From Rhodospirillales bacterium (GTDB lineage: Bacteria > Pseudomonadota > Alphaproteobacteria > Rhodospirillales > UBA2165), in the NCBI GenBank assembly GCA_022823235.1, contig JAJDXO010000031.1:1-64000 (forward strand): 64,000 nucleotides of DNA, read 5' to 3'. Made by a program: the position numbers and the translations under genes. The stretch's first letter is position 1. Each line of letters opens with the position of its first letter. The notes below the pieces were generated by a model. The model was not told the DNA's origin. It did not search any database and saw nothing but the letters and a program-made list of their open reading frames with translations. This document shows, one piece after another, positions 43,017-54,203 of this stretch.

Positions 43017-43817
43017 TTACGCGAGCAGGATGTCGGTTACCAGTTTCACTCCCGGATAACCGAGGGTGAGCAACAGATAGGCCAGCAGGACCAGGCGGGC
43101 TGCCGAGCGTCCCCGGATGCCCGAGCGAAAGTGCAGAAACAGCAGAAGACCGACGACGACGAATACACCCAGGGTGAGCACCGTCTTGTGGTCGAACGCG
43201 ATCAACCGGCCGGATGTCGAGTAGAGGGTAGCCATTCCCGTCGCCAAACCGGCCGCGAGAACCGCTTCGCCGGCCATCAGAAGCCGCACCGTAAGGCGCT
43301 CGCTATCGGCGACCGATGGAAGCCGGCGTGACAGGCCGGTGGCCTGCCGGCGTTTAAGCGAGCGTTCCTGGAGCATCGCCGCAAGGGCGGAAATGGCCGC
43401 CAGGGTCACCAAACCGTAGGTCGCGACGGAAACCGCGATGTGGGTGCCGATCCAGGCCAGCGGGACGCCGCCGGCGAGCGGACGTGACGGCGCCTGACCC
43501 CAAATGGTCGCCAGCACGGCGAGGAGGATCAGGTAGGGCACCAACAGCGGCGTCAAACGCCACCCCTGTTGGGATACCAGGGCGACGAATGCGTAGATCA
43601 CCAGACAGGTAACGACGGTCAGCCAAAGCGCCGTGGAGAGGCCGGTTTGCCAGCCCTCGGCTTGCCGGACATAGACCCAAAGGGCCGGCCCGACGATGGC
43701 TACCGCCATCACGGCCCAATACACCCCGTCCCGCGCGGGCGTCTTCCGGAGCGCCACGATGGCGGCCGGGACAAGCGCCAGAAGCGCCGAGAGGTTGAGA
43801 ATGAAACTTGTCGACAT
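43017..43817 (-). CDS. CcsA/YpjD-like membrane protein
   Basis: The 266-residue protein has about eight hydrophobic helices and resembles the cytochrome c assembly CcsA/YpjD/CorE family: [37 protein letters not shown]-like central helices and the C-terminal [17 protein letters not shown]. The tryptophan-rich heme-handling motif of true CcsA is not visible. The chosen ATG (43817) begins the first helix. It is upstream of dusB on the same strand; its role in cytochrome assembly is uncertain. Confidence 0.7.
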   Translation of the reverse strand: MSTSFILNLSALLALVPAAIVALRKTPARDGVYWAVMAVAIVGPALWVYVRQAEGWQTGLSTALWLTVVTCLVIYAFVALVSQQGWRLTPLLVPYLILLAVLATIWGQAPSRPLAGGVPLAWIGTHIAVSVATYGLVTLAAISALAAMLQERSLKRRQATGLSRRLPSVADSERLTVRLLMAGEAVLAAGLATGMATLYSTSGRLIAFDHKTVLTLGVFVVVGLLLFLHFRSGIRGRSAARLVLLAYLLLTLGYPGVKLVTDILLA

Positions 43818-43945
43818 ATCGAAGTTGCGGCTCAGGTCCCGGCTTGCATATGCCGGCAGAGACCTAAGCCCTCGCCCGCTCCTTGGCAAGAGGCCCCGCG
43901 CATTCTACGTTGAAACAACACCCCTGACCATCGGACGGGACGACT

Positions 43946-45100
43946 TTGCCGAACCCACCTCACATCGCCGCGCTGATCGTCTCCGCCGGGCGCGGGCATC
44001 GTTTCGGCGGCGGGACGCCCAAGCAATTTCTGCCGTTGGGGCCGAAATCCGTGTTGGCGCGCAGCATCGAGGCGTTCCTGGGGCACCCGTCGGTAACCCG
44101 GGTTCGCGCCGTCATCCATCCGGATGATGTAGAGCTTTACGAGGCCGCGCTGAATCGAACCGACGTTCCGCCGCCGATCTTCGGCGGACCCGAACGGCAG
44201 GATTCGGTGCGTCTCGGTCTGCAGGGGCTTGCCGAGGCACGGCCCGACGTGGTGTTAATTCACGACGCCGTCCGGCCCCTGGTGTCAGCCGGGCTGATTG
44301 ATCGCGTCGTTGCCGCGGTTGGGCCCGGGGTCGCGGCTCTGCCGGCCCTGCCCGTGACCGACACGCTGAAACGGGCCGTCGACGGGACCGTTGCCGAGAC
44401 CGTCGACCGATCCGCGTTGTGGCGCGCGCAGACGCCCCAAGGCTTCGTGTTCCGGGAGATTTTGTCGGCGCACGAAGCGGCTGCCAGCAATGCGCTGACC
44501 GATGATGCCGCCGTGGCCGAGGCAGCCGGATTGCGGGTCAAACTGGTTGAAGGGGCCGAGGAAAACCTCAAAATCACCACGCAGGAGGATCTGGAAAGAG
44601 TTCGCAACATGATCGGCGCGGCACCAGCGACCCGGGTCGGAACCGGGTACGATGTGCACCGGTTCACGCACGGGGACCGGGTGATCCTTTGCGGCGTGGA
44701 AATCCCGCACAGCGCGGCATTGGAGGGTCATTCCGATGCGGATGCCGGGTTGCATGCCTTGACCGATGCGCTTCTGGGGGCCGCCGGCCTTGGCGACATC
44801 GGCACGTTTTTTCCGCCGTCGGATGAACGGTGGCGTGACGCGCCGTCTCACATTTTCCTCTCTCACGCGGCCGAGATGATCGCCGAACGGGGCGGATCGG
44901 TGGTGAATGCCGACATCACGATCATCTGCGAGAATCCGAAAATCGGTCCTTACCGTGAGCAAATGCGGGCACGGGTGGCCGAAATTCTGAACGTCGACGA
45001 GAGCGCCGTGAACATCAAGGGGACGACAACCGAGCGTCTCGGGTTTACCGGGCGCGAAGAAGGCATTGCGGCCCAAGCAGTGGCAACGATTAAAATGTGA
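43946..45100 (+). CDS. ispDF: Bifunctional IspD/IspF isoprenoid enzyme
   Basis: The 384-residue fusion joins IspD (residues about 5-222: ALIVSAGRGHRFGGGTPKQF, FGGPERQDSV, LIHDAVRPLV) to IspF (residues about 227-384: RVGTGYDVHRF, GHSDADAGLHALTDALLGA, GTTTERLGFTG). IspD makes CDP-methylerythritol and IspF cyclises its 2-phosphate in the MEP pathway. The fusion is common in alphaproteobacteria. The start is a TTG at 43946. Confidence 0.94.
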   Translation: MPNPPHIAALIVSAGRGHRFGGGTPKQFLPLGPKSVLARSIEAFLGHPSVTRVRAVIHPDDVELYEAALNRTDVPPPIFGGPERQDSVRLGLQGLAEARPDVVLIHDAVRPLVSAGLIDRVVAAVGPGVAALPALPVTDTLKRAVDGTVAETVDRSALWRAQTPQGFVFREILSAHEAAASNALTDDAAVAEAAGLRVKLVEGAEENLKITTQEDLERVRNMIGAAPATRVGTGYDVHRFTHGDRVILCGVEIPHSAALEGHSDADAGLHALTDALLGAAGLGDIGTFFPPSDERWRDAPSHIFLSHAAEMIAERGGSVVNADITIICENPKIGPYREQMRARVAEILNVDESAVNIKGTTTERLGFTGREEGIAAQAVATIKM

Positions 45101-45112
45101 CAGATCAACTGG

Positions 45113-45427
45113 TTACGATGTTTCTTCGATAATCCAGTTAAGGAATTTCCCGGCCCCCCGCCCGATACCGATCTCGATGGCGCAAGGCGTGTCGTAGGAA
45201 TGAAGCTGCTCGATCCTTGAGATCACGTCGCTGACCCGTTCGCTCCGTGTCTTGACGATCATCGCCACTTCCGGTTCCCGTCGGACCGCGCCCTCCCATC
45301 GGTAGATGGATGTCATTTCGCCCAGAATATTGGCGCACGCCGCCAGACGCTCCTCGACCAGAGCGGTTCCGATCTTCGCCGCTTCATCGTGGCTGGCGGC
45401 GGTCATATAGATCAGCGAAACGGTCAT
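45113..45427 (-). CDS. cutA: Divalent-cation tolerance protein CutA
   Basis: The 104-residue protein is a full-length CutA1: SLIYMTAASHDEA, LVEERLAACANIL, YRWEGAVRREPEVAMIVKT and SYDTPCAIEIGIGRG. CutA forms trimers and binds copper or other metals in the cytoplasm. It is convergent with ispDF, with 12 bases between the stop codons. Confidence 0.93.
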   Translation of the reverse strand: MTVSLIYMTAASHDEAAKIGTALVEERLAACANILGEMTSIYRWEGAVRREPEVAMIVKTRSERVSDVISRIEQLHSYDTPCAIEIGIGRGAGKFLNWIIEETS

Positions 45428-45502
45428 TTCCGTGCCCTCCTTGGAACGGAGGTCAATCTACTCTAGGATGTGCCGTTCGTCATGGTCCGGGGAGGAACCG
45501 CC

Positions 45503-45775
45503 ATGGAACTCCATGCCCGAGACGGGCGTGAACAAACGGTTGGCGCGCCCGGCGTGCGGCCGAGCGCGGCGCAGCGCCGCTGGCTTGAACGCGGGCTCGA
45601 TCAGCCGGGGGGCAAGCTGCCTCTGTTCGATTCCGAGGGACAGAAGGTTTCCCGGCGGACGGTGGAAAGCTGCATCAAGCAGCGCTGGGCCGAACCGTGG
45701 TTCGAAAATCCGCTCAAAAAGGATTGGATGGTCTGTAAACTGACCGAAGAGGGCCGCCGGGCCGTGACCCGCTGA
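45503..45775 (+). CDS. Small winged-helix-like protein, unknown function
   Basis: The 90-residue protein has an internal stretch (residues about 20-88: SAAQRRWLERGLDQPGGKLP, then RTVESCIKQRWAEPWF, then MVCKLTEEGRRAVTR) whose order resembles MarR/PadR winged helices, ending in the K/LTxxGR wing. I chose the ATG at 45503 with ggggagg 8-14 bases upstream; a frame start further upstream is less likely. It abuts queF without a gap (stop 45775, queF start 45776), so translation is probably coupled. Regulation of queF is a guess. Confidence 0.6.
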   Translation: MELHARDGREQTVGAPGVRPSAAQRRWLERGLDQPGGKLPLFDSEGQKVSRRTVESCIKQRWAEPWFENPLKKDWMVCKLTEEGRRAVTR

Positions 45776-46240
45776 ATGTCAGGGGAAGAATATACCGGGC
45801 TCGACCAACTGGGCCGCCATGCGGCGCTGCCCGAATCGCCGGAGGCGGCGGTGCTGGAGAAAGTCCCCAATCCCCATCCGGGGGACGCCTACGTCGTCCG
45901 GTTCACCTGCCCCGAGTTCACGTCCGTCTGTCCGGTGACGGGCCAGCCGGATTTCGCGCACCTGGTGATCGATTACGTGCCCGGGCCGTCACTGGTGGAA
46001 AGCAAGTCGCTGAAGCTCTACCTGGGCTCGTTCCGCAATCACGCCGCCTTCCACGAGGATTGCACCGTCGGCATCGCCAAGCGGCTGCAGGCCGAAATCG
46101 AACCGCAGTGGCTGCGTATCGGCGGCTACTGGTATCCCCGGGGCGGAATTCCCATCGACGTGTTTTATCAAGTCGGGGAATTGCCCGGGGACGTTTGGCT
46201 GCCGGACCAGGGGGTCGCGCCCTATCGGGGACGCGGCTGA
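45776..46240 (+). CDS. queF: preQ1 synthase (NADPH-dependent nitrile reductase)
   Basis: The 154-residue unimodular QueF reduces preQ0 to preQ1 in queuosine synthesis. Visible signatures are the nucleophile Cys in [13 protein letters not shown], the NADPH-binding [12 protein letters not shown], and NHAAFHEDC with His/Glu/Asp. It starts directly after the preceding stop codon. No other queuosine genes are in the window. Confidence 0.94.
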   Translation: MSGEEYTGLDQLGRHAALPESPEAAVLEKVPNPHPGDAYVVRFTCPEFTSVCPVTGQPDFAHLVIDYVPGPSLVESKSLKLYLGSFRNHAAFHEDCTVGIAKRLQAEIEPQWLRIGGYWYPRGGIPIDVFYQVGELPGDVWLPDQGVAPYRGRG

Positions 46241-46242
46241 GC

Positions 46243-46578
46243 TCAGGCGTCGAGGATGATCTCGCCGTCGCGCACACCAACCGAAAGCTTAACCAAGCTT
46301 TGGCCCTCGGCCGGACCGCCGACACAGCGGCCATCGTCTATGGCGAACAAGGCGCCATGTTTGCCGCAGCGGATCAGCTTTTTGTCGCCGCTGAAAAATT
46401 GCCCCGGAACCTGGTCGATGAAGTCCTGGGCGTGTGGGCACCAGTTCAAATAGGCGAACACCTCGCCATCCTTGTGGACGACGAAGATGTTTCGCTGTTT
46501 GCCGTCGACGCGGGCGACCAGGGCCTTCGCGGCACCCTCTTCCAGTTCGTCCAGCCGCATCAGCGTTTGTTCAGCCAT
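46243..46578 (-). CDS. Rieske-type [2Fe-2S] protein
   Basis: The 111-residue soluble protein has a Rieske fold: NWCPHAQDF gives the C-x-H pair and IRCGKHGALF the C-x2-H pair that ligate the cluster. It looks like a single-domain ferredoxin subunit for an oxygenase or nitrite-reductase-like role, but no partner is nearby. The ATG at 46578 starts the family-like region. It is downstream of the tRNA-Pro gene on the same strand. Confidence 0.82.
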   Translation of the reverse strand: MAEQTLMRLDELEEGAAKALVARVDGKQRNIFVVHKDGEVFAYLNWCPHAQDFIDQVPGQFFSGDKKLIRCGKHGALFAIDDGRCVGGPAEGQSLVKLSVGVRDGEIILDA

Positions 46579-46686
46579 CGAGCGTTCCCGGATTACGATT
46601 TTGATTCCGGCAACCGTTTGCCGTTCCGCCGGCCGAATTGCAACCGAAATCAGCGATGAAAACCGCGGCGGCCCGCAAATGAATTC

Positions 46687-46711
46687 GGGGCCCCGCCGTC
46701 GGCGGGGCCCC
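46687..46711 (-). terminator. Hairpin after tRNA-Pro
   Basis: A perfect 11-bp GC-rich stem (ggggccccgcc / ggcggggcccc) with a 3-base loop lies 9 bases beyond the tRNA-Pro 3' end on the minus strand. It is followed by only a weak T-rich run (GAATTCATTT), so it may end transcription inefficiently or shield the tRNA precursor end. Confidence 0.55.
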
Positions 46712-46719
46712 GTCAATGC

Positions 46720-46796
46720 TGGTCGGGGAGACAGGATTTGAACCTGCGACCTTTCGACCCCCAGTCGAATGCGCTACCAGGCTGCGCCACTCCCCG
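46720..46796 (-). tRNA. tRNA-Pro(GGG)
   Basis: The minus strand folds as a 77-nt tRNA including an encoded CCA end (46720-46722). The acceptor stem pairs CGGGGAG with CTCCCCG before discriminator A; the anticodon loop holds GGG within CTGGGGG; the T loop reads GGTTCAAATCC. It reads CCC and CCU proline codons. Confidence 0.95.
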
Positions 46797-46863
46797 ACAG
46801 GTCCCTTGAAGGGGCGCGAACTATACTCAGACGCTTGCCCAAGGGCAATGCGCCGGTGCCGAA

Positions 46864-47259
46864 TTAAACGAGTTTCCTGATGTCTTCCAGTTCGGCGAGA
46901 ATTTGCCGCAACGCCGCTTTTTCACTATCGCCGAGGCCGCCATCGGCAGCTTGTAACGACGCTTTTTCGGCCCCGTCGGCGCTCCGGCCCGATTCCTGTT
47001 TCAGCAGCTTCTGCACGCCCTTGATGGTGTAGCCGTCGTCATAGAGCAGTCCGCGGATACGCCTCAGGAGGTCGATATCCTCGGGCCGGTAATAGCGCCT
47101 GCCCCCGCCCCGCTTCATTGGTTTGATCTGCGAAAATTTGCCTTCCCAGAATCGGAGAACGTGTTGCGGCAGATCAAGCTCGGCCGCCACCTCGCTGATC
47201 GTCCGGAATGCACTTGCGGATTTGGTGGACCGCCGCGCGGGCGGCGCTTCTGCCGGCAA
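46864..47259 (-). CDS. MerR-family transcriptional regulator
   Basis: The 131-residue protein has a MerR helix-turn-helix ([20 protein letters not shown]), the wing [15 protein letters not shown] and a helical DNA-contact segment ([16 protein letters not shown]), followed by a short coiled effector region (residues about 90-131) without metal cysteines. It starts with a TTG 12 bases after ihfA and is a fixed neighbour of ihfA in alphaproteobacteria. Target genes and effector are unknown. Confidence 0.87.
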   Translation of the reverse strand: MPAEAPPARRSTKSASAFRTISEVAAELDLPQHVLRFWEGKFSQIKPMKRGGGRRYYRPEDIDLLRRIRGLLYDDGYTIKGVQKLLKQESGRSADGAEKASLQAADGGLGDSEKAALRQILAELEDIRKLV

Positions 47260-47270
47260 CGGTTCGGCCC

Positions 47271-47582
47271 TTAATCGAGTTCGTCGGGTCCGGCGCCGCC
47301 GATGCGGGCCTTCAACACCTGGGACGGACGGAAAACAAGCACCCGACGCGGCAGGATGGGGACCTCCTCACCGGTCTTCGGGTTGCGGCCGATGCGCTGA
47401 CCCTTGTTGCGGATCGTGAAGCTGCCGAACGACGAAATCTTCACTGAATCGCCATTGGCAAGGGTTTCCGAAATTTTCGCTAGAACCAATTCGAGAAGAT
47501 CCGCCGATTCATTTCGCGACAGACCGACTTCTTGGTAGACCGCCTCGCTCAATTGCTGACGGGTAATCGTCTCTCCAGCCAT
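47271..47582 (-). CDS. ihfA: Integration host factor subunit alpha
   Basis: The 103-residue DNA-bending protein has the HU/IHF fold: [59 protein letters not shown] with the beta arm, and [14 protein letters not shown]. With IhfB it makes sharp DNA bends for replication, recombination and sigma-54 promoters such as those served by NtrC. It lies between fabH and merR on the same strand. Confidence 0.95.
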   Translation of the reverse strand: MAGETITRQQLSEAVYQEVGLSRNESADLLELVLAKISETLANGDSVKISSFGSFTIRNKGQRIGRNPKTGEEVPILPRRVLVFRPSQVLKARIGGAGPDELD

Positions 47583-47698
47583 CAGGCTATCCTTTGACCA
47601 TCCCCTGCAGGAAACCTAAACCGGCCCGATTATGCCGTCAATATCAGAGGGATGGCAGAAACGGCTAATGTGCGAAACAAGTGACGGCTGTCACTATT

Positions 47699-48676
47699 TT
47701 ACCATCGAACCAGAGCCGCGCCCCAGGTTAGCCCGCCGCCCATCGCCTCCATCAGGATGAGATCGCCCTCCTTGATCCGGCCGTCGCGGCGGGCGGCATC
47801 AAGCGCCAAGGGGATGGAGGCCGCCGAGGTATTGGCGTGATCCTGCACCGTCAGCACCACCTTGTCGGTTTCCATGCCCAATTTCTTCGTGGTCGAATCG
47901 ATAATCCGTTTATTGGCCTGATGGGGTACGAGCCAATCGATTGCCGACGATTCCAGACCGTTCTCGTCCAATGCCTCGGTCACGACATTCGCCAGATTGG
48001 TCACCGCGTGCTTGAAGACTTCCTTCCCCTGCATGCGGATGAAGCCGGACTGACCGGTGGTCGATGGGCCGCCGTCGCAATAAAGCAGTTCCGCAAGACG
48101 GCCGTCGGAGTGGAGATGGGTAGACAGAATGCCGCTTTCCGTGCCGAGACCGTTCTCCAGTTCCACGCCTTTCATCACCACCGCGCCGGCGCCGTCGCCG
48201 AACAGCACGGAGGTCGACCGGTCATCCCAGTCGAGCAGGCGGGAGAGCGTGTCCGCCCCGATCACCAGGGCGGTTTTGGATTGGCCCGATTTGATCAGTC
48301 CGTCAGCCACGGACATGCCGTAAATGAACCCGGAGCATGCAGCCTGAACATCGAACGCGGCGCCGCCGTTCAGCTCGAGTTTGGCCTGTACCTGGACCGC
48401 GGTCGCCGGAAATATCCGGTCGGGGGTGGTGGTCCCGACAATTATCAAATCCACCTCGGAGGCATCCACGCCCGCGTCATCCAGGGCCCGCCTGGCCGCT
48501 TCGTAGGCCATATCCGAGGTGTATTCGTTTTCCGCCGCGACGCGGCGCTGGCGGATACCGGTCCGGGCGGCGATCCACTCGTCGGAGGTGTCGACCCGTT
48601 CGGCCAACTCGTCATTGGTGACGATCTTTTCCGGAAGGTATGAGCCGCCGCCCACCAGTCGTGAATGAATACTCAT
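47699..48676 (-). CDS. fabH: Beta-ketoacyl-ACP synthase III
   Basis: The 325-residue condensing enzyme has the catalytic Cys in [12 protein letters not shown], His in [11 protein letters not shown] and Asn in [32 protein letters not shown] and [14 protein letters not shown] are the family's N-terminal signatures. It starts fatty-acid synthesis from acetyl-CoA and malonyl-ACP. It overlaps plsX by 4 bases. Confidence 0.95.
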   Translation of the reverse strand: MSIHSRLVGGGSYLPEKIVTNDELAERVDTSDEWIAARTGIRQRRVAAENEYTSDMAYEAARRALDDAGVDASEVDLIIVGTTTPDRIFPATAVQVQAKLELNGGAAFDVQAACSGFIYGMSVADGLIKSGQSKTALVIGADTLSRLLDWDDRSTSVLFGDGAGAVVMKGVELENGLGTESGILSTHLHSDGRLAELLYCDGGPSTTGQSGFIRMQGKEVFKHAVTNLANVVTEALDENGLESSAIDWLVPHQANKRIIDSTTKKLGMETDKVVLTVQDHANTSAASIPLALDAARRDGRIKEGDLILMEAMGGGLTWGAALVRW

Positions 48677-49722
48677 TGGACCGCCGCCTTCTCCATGGTT
48701 GCTTCCGCTGCAATCAATTCTTCCAGATCCTCGCGTATGCGTTCGTTGAATTCCCGGCGCACCAAATTGACCGCCGCGACGACGGCATTGGCGAACCCCA
48801 CACCGTCAGTGCCGCCGTGGCTCTTTACACAGATCCCGTTAAGGCCCACCAGCATAGCACCGTTATACTGGCGAGGATCAAACCGGTCCCGCATGGTTTG
48901 GAGGGCGGGCCGCGCGATCAAGGCGCCGAGCCGCGTGCGGAGCGAACTCAGAAGTGATTCCTTCAGGTAGTGACCGAACAGCTGGACAGCCCCTTCAGCC
49001 GTTTTGAGCGCGATGTTGCCCGTGAACCCGTCGGTTACGATGACGTCCACCGTGCCGGCGCTCAGGTCGTCGCCCTCCACAAATCCGTGAAATTTTATCG
49101 GCAGCGGCGATTCGGCCAGGATCGCCGCCGCCTTCTTGACGTGCTCATTGCCTTTGAGTCCCTCGACCCCGACGTTGAGAATGCCGATGGACGGCTGCTC
49201 GAGGCCCAGTTCGTTTCTGGCAAATACTTCACCCATGACCGCGAATTGAACCAGGCTGTCCGCGTCGCACTCGATATTCGCGCCGAGGTCGAGCATCACG
49301 GTCTGTCCGCGGAGGGTCGGAAATGCGCCTGCGATGGCCGGCCGCGAAATGCCGGGGAGCGTCCTCAGCACGATGGTCGCCATTGCCATTAGCGCGCCGG
49401 TATTCCCCGCGGAAACGACGGCATGCGCCTCATCGGAGTCGACCGCGTCGATCGCCAGCCTCATGCTCGAGTTTTTTCCCGTCCGCAACGCGGTGGTGGG
49501 TTTGTCGTCCATACTGACCGCATCGGTCGTGTGGCGGATCGTGCAGGCGCGAGCCGTTTCCGCGTCCGCTTCAATGAGCGGCCTTAACTGCGATTCATCG
49601 CCGAAGACGAGAAATTCAACGTCGGGCATCCGCCGGCGGGCCAGCGACAGGCCTTCGACGATCATGCCGGGAGCATTGTCCCCACCCATGCCGTCGACAG
49701 CGACAATGATGGGGTCAGGCAC
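48673..49722 (-). CDS. plsX: Phosphate acyltransferase PlsX
   Basis: The 349-residue enzyme makes acyl-phosphate from acyl-ACP for phospholipid synthesis. It has [61 protein letters not shown] and [16 protein letters not shown]. It lies between rpmF and fabH, the common plsX-fabH order, and is probably in one operon with them. Confidence 0.95.
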   Translation of the reverse strand: MPDPIIVAVDGMGGDNAPGMIVEGLSLARRRMPDVEFLVFGDESQLRPLIEADAETARACTIRHTTDAVSMDDKPTTALRTGKNSSMRLAIDAVDSDEAHAVVSAGNTGALMAMATIVLRTLPGISRPAIAGAFPTLRGQTVMLDLGANIECDADSLVQFAVMGEVFARNELGLEQPSIGILNVGVEGLKGNEHVKKAAAILAESPLPIKFHGFVEGDDLSAGTVDVIVTDGFTGNIALKTAEGAVQLFGHYLKESLLSSLRTRLGALIARPALQTMRDRFDPRQYNGAMLVGLNGICVKSHGGTDGVGFANAVVAAVNLVRREFNERIREDLEELIAAEATMEKAAVQ

Positions 49723-49749
49723 GGAGGGCCTCCGGCGGCATGACCGGAG

Positions 49750-49935
49750 CTAAGCTACGGAATCGATATCGACGACTTCGCGTCCGTCGTAGTAGCCGCA
49801 GGAAGGGCACACGTGATGCGGCCGCTTCAGTTCGCCGCAATTGGGGCACTCGCCCCACGCCTGCGAGGTCAGCCGATCGTGGGCGCGTCGCATGTTTCTG
49901 CGCGACCGGGACACCTTCTTTTTCGGAACCGCCAT
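49750..49935 (-). CDS. rpmF: 50S ribosomal protein L32
   Basis: The 61-residue protein has the L32 start [20 protein letters not shown] and an intact C4 zinc motif ([20 protein letters not shown]). It is upstream of plsX on the same strand; a promoter is visible at 49995-50023, so it may have its own start in addition to read-through from the DUF177 gene. Confidence 0.97.
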   Translation of the reverse strand: MAVPKKKVSRSRRNMRRAHDRLTSQAWGECPNCGELKRPHHVCPSCGYYDGREVVDIDSVA

Positions 49936-49994
49936 GGCTACGACTCTCGTGATGAAATTCTTGGATCAATTGATCTTTCCGATCAGGAGCGCGC

Positions 49995-50023
49995 TTCATA
50001 TACAAATTCACCGCCCGGGGCAA
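49995..50023 (-). promoter_or_regulatory. Likely sigma-70-type promoter of rpmF
   Basis: On the minus strand TTGCCC (50018-50023) and TATGAA (49995-50000) are separated by 17 bp, a good housekeeping promoter spacing. It lies about 60 bp upstream of the rpmF ATG and just downstream of the hairpin after the DUF177 gene. Confidence 0.5.
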
Positions 50024-50045
50024 GCGGCATAATCGCCCATTGTAA

Positions 50046-50078
50046 CCGCAAAAACGGCCCCAATGTCAGTTTTTGCGG
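50046..50078 (-). terminator. Hairpin at the end of the DUF177 gene
   Basis: Arms ccgcaaaaac (50046-50055) and gtttttgcgg (50069-50078) pair perfectly over 10 bp around a 13-base loop. The stop codon of the DUF177 gene (50066-50068) lies inside the loop. The second arm has five U, so it may act as a weak terminator or an RNA end stabiliser. Confidence 0.5.
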
Positions 50079-50623
50079 TCGAGCATGTTTTTGAGCGTGG
50101 CAAACGGCTTGGTGGTGACGGACTCCGCCGGTTCGGCGCCTTCCGAAGAGGTATAGCCGTTGAATTCGGCGTCGGGTGCCCTGGGGAACGGGTTTATCTC
50201 CAGCCCCAGCCGCTCCGCCGCGACTTCGCCGATATCGATGACCCCGTCAATGATCGGCTCGTCGGGGTCGTCTTCGTCCCATCCCACATCCAATTCCGCT
50301 TGTTCTTCAGTGGCGGCCTCTGTCGAAAAAGTGCAATGAAACCGATGGCTTATGGAGTCGTGGACCGGCTCCAAGGTCACCACGCAGGGCTGTTCGACTT
50401 CGGCCTCGATCCGGCCTTCCACGTGGACCTGCACGTTACCGGCCACCGGCTTCAACACGAACTCCGCTGAGAATCGCACCAGCTCGTTTAGATCGAAGCG
50501 GCGTGCCAGCGCTGCCCGCTCATCGCTGTCGGGTGCGATCCGGAACCGGTTGTCGCCGGCCTCCAATGACGTCACCTGGATAGGCCGCGAAAACTCGATG
50601 ACGGGCTTTCCCTCGGTCGTCAC
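50066..50623 (-). CDS. DUF177 (YceD-like) protein
   Basis: The 185-residue protein has the YceD fold: VIEFSRPIQVTSLEAGDNRF early on, then VEGRIEAEVEQPCVVTLEPV and the acidic DEDDPDEPIIDGVIDIGEVA. YceD-type proteins are always near rpmF and are linked to 23S rRNA or ribosome assembly. It starts with a GTG at 50623 that overlaps the stop codon of the gene upstream (GTGA). Confidence 0.85.
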   Translation of the reverse strand: MTTEGKPVIEFSRPIQVTSLEAGDNRFRIAPDSDERAALARRFDLNELVRFSAEFVLKPVAGNVQVHVEGRIEAEVEQPCVVTLEPVHDSISHRFHCTFSTEAATEEQAELDVGWDEDDPDEPIIDGVIDIGEVAAERLGLEINPFPRAPDAEFNGYTSSEGAEPAESVTTKPFATLKNMLDRKN

Positions 50624-51171
50624 TGCCGCGAATTCTCCGAATCGGCGGGCGAGAACGCCAGTTCCCCGGCATAAAGCTCGTCGAGCGGCCATTCCTCGGA
50701 TCGGGAAATCTCGGCGTGCACGTACGCGGCCATCGCCTGGGCAAGGGCCGGCTGCACCTCCTCGCTGCGGTAGAGGTTTCTTTTCAACGCCGCGGCCATC
50801 CGTGCCTGGTCGCCGTGTGCTTCCTCGTAGGCCGCAACGCGTCCGTAGAACAGGCCTGCAAGTTCCTTGACCTTTTTGCCGACACGCAGATCGCCGACCC
50901 CCATCTCGCGAAGATTTCCGTCCATATCGGCGAACATGAGGTCGAACAGTCTCTGGCCCAGCCGCGCGCCTTGCTTGGTGCCGGCGCGCAGGCGCCGCAG
51001 GACGATGAAGGCGAGCAGTGAAATCATGTCGAACCGTCCCTCAACGGTATCCGGAACGCCATACTCGACGTAGAAAACCGGGTTGCGGGCATGGGCGACG
51101 ATGACGCCGTAAAGCTTGTGGACGGCATCCTTCTCCTTGGCGCGCGTTGTGAAGAGGTTGAGAATTCCCAT
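50620..51171 (-). CDS. Ubiquinol-cytochrome c chaperone-family protein
   Basis: The 183-residue protein is a bacterial relative of the mitochondrial CBP3/UQCC1 chaperone: HKLYGVIVAHARNPVFYVEY, GRFDMISLLAFIVLRRL, LFDLMFADMDGNLREMGVGD and FYGRVAAYEEAH are recognisable. It probably helps cytochrome bc1 assembly. It is divergent from bamE and overlaps the DUF177 gene by 4 bases. Confidence 0.83.
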   Translation of the reverse strand: MGILNLFTTRAKEKDAVHKLYGVIVAHARNPVFYVEYGVPDTVEGRFDMISLLAFIVLRRLRAGTKQGARLGQRLFDLMFADMDGNLREMGVGDLRVGKKVKELAGLFYGRVAAYEEAHGDQARMAAALKRNLYRSEEVQPALAQAMAAYVHAEISRSEEWPLDELYAGELAFSPADSENSRQ

Positions 51172-51287
51172 TGAATGTCCGGGGGCCTTTGGTTTACACG
51201 ATGTATCCGAGGATGTTCGCCTTCTTCAGGCGCGTCCAGGGATGTAGTCTTCCAAATACGCTTGTGACAGGTGAATTGCCACACTTA

Positions 51288-51791
51288 ATGAGAATGGCTC
51301 TTGTGAGACAGAAATATTTCCCGGGCAAGCGGACGCTGATCGTGCTGGCGGCCGCTGTCCTCCTCACCGCGTGCGCGCCGCGGGTCGAAATCCGCGGCAA
51401 CCTGCCGGACCCGGATTTGCTGGCGGAGCTCGAAATCGGCGCTCTCAACAAACGGCAGGTCGCGGAGATGTTCGGGTCGCCCTCCAGTGTTTCCACGTTC
51501 GGCAGCGAGAACTGGTACTACATCAGTGAACGGACCGAGACGACCGCCTTCCTTGCGCCCGAAGTGGTCGACCGCAAAGTCGTGGTGATCAGCTTCGATG
51601 ACAAAGGGGTTATCCGTGACTTCGCCTCGCTCGGCCTCGAGGACGGCCGGATCATCGAATTGGTGGAACGCAAGACACCGACAGCCGGTCACGAGATCAC
51701 CTTCCTGCAGCAGCTGTTCGGCAACCTCGGGCGGTTCGAGGGCGGCGACAATACCGTCCCCGGGACACCTCGTGTCCCCGGCGACAATTAG
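51288..51791 (+). CDS. bamE: Outer membrane assembly lipoprotein BamE (SmpA/OmlA family)
   Basis: The 167-residue lipoprotein has a signal with lipobox LLTAC (Cys about residue 27) and the SmpA/OmlA domain: DLLAELEIGALNKRQVAEMF, GSPSSVSTFGSENWYYISER and VVISFDDKGVIRDF. It is part of the BAM complex for outer-membrane beta-barrel insertion. Two ATGs (51288 and 51294) are possible starts. It is divergent from the chaperone gene. Confidence 0.88.
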   Translation: MRMALVRQKYFPGKRTLIVLAAAVLLTACAPRVEIRGNLPDPDLLAELEIGALNKRQVAEMFGSPSSVSTFGSENWYYISERTETTAFLAPEVVDRKVVVISFDDKGVIRDFASLGLEDGRIIELVERKTPTAGHEITFLQQLFGNLGRFEGGDNTVPGTPRVPGDN

Positions 51792-51816
51792 CCGAACGCG
51801 GGACCATTCGAAGAAA

Positions 51817-51846
51817 AAGGCCGTGAGGCTGCCGCCCCACGGCCTT
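51817..51846. terminator. Bidirectional terminator between bamE and hppA
   Basis: Arms aaggccgtg (51817-51825) and cacggcctt (51838-51846) pair perfectly over 9 bp around a 12-base loop, between convergent genes. An A-run (51814-51818) gives U residues in the hppA direction and tt/ttcgtt follow in the bamE direction. Confidence 0.65.
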
Positions 51847-51869
51847 CGCTTCGTTCCGTCGCAGTTGAT

Positions 51870-53969
<2,100 letters not shown>

Positions 53970-54203
53970 GATCGGGTCAACCTTTATGTGATGCGTAACT
54001 CTTGGGATTGGCTCGGATCGGCGCACCCGTCAAAAATCGTGTCCTCCGAACGGGGCAGCCCGAAAAGCGGGGGGAAAATGCCAGAACCGCCCTCGGAAGG
54101 CAACAGCGGTCCGGAACGGATCAAAATGGGCCGATCGAGCGCGAAATCGGACCCTGCCGGACGGCTGAACGATGGCCAACCGATGGCCGATCGGAGCGGC
54201 GCA

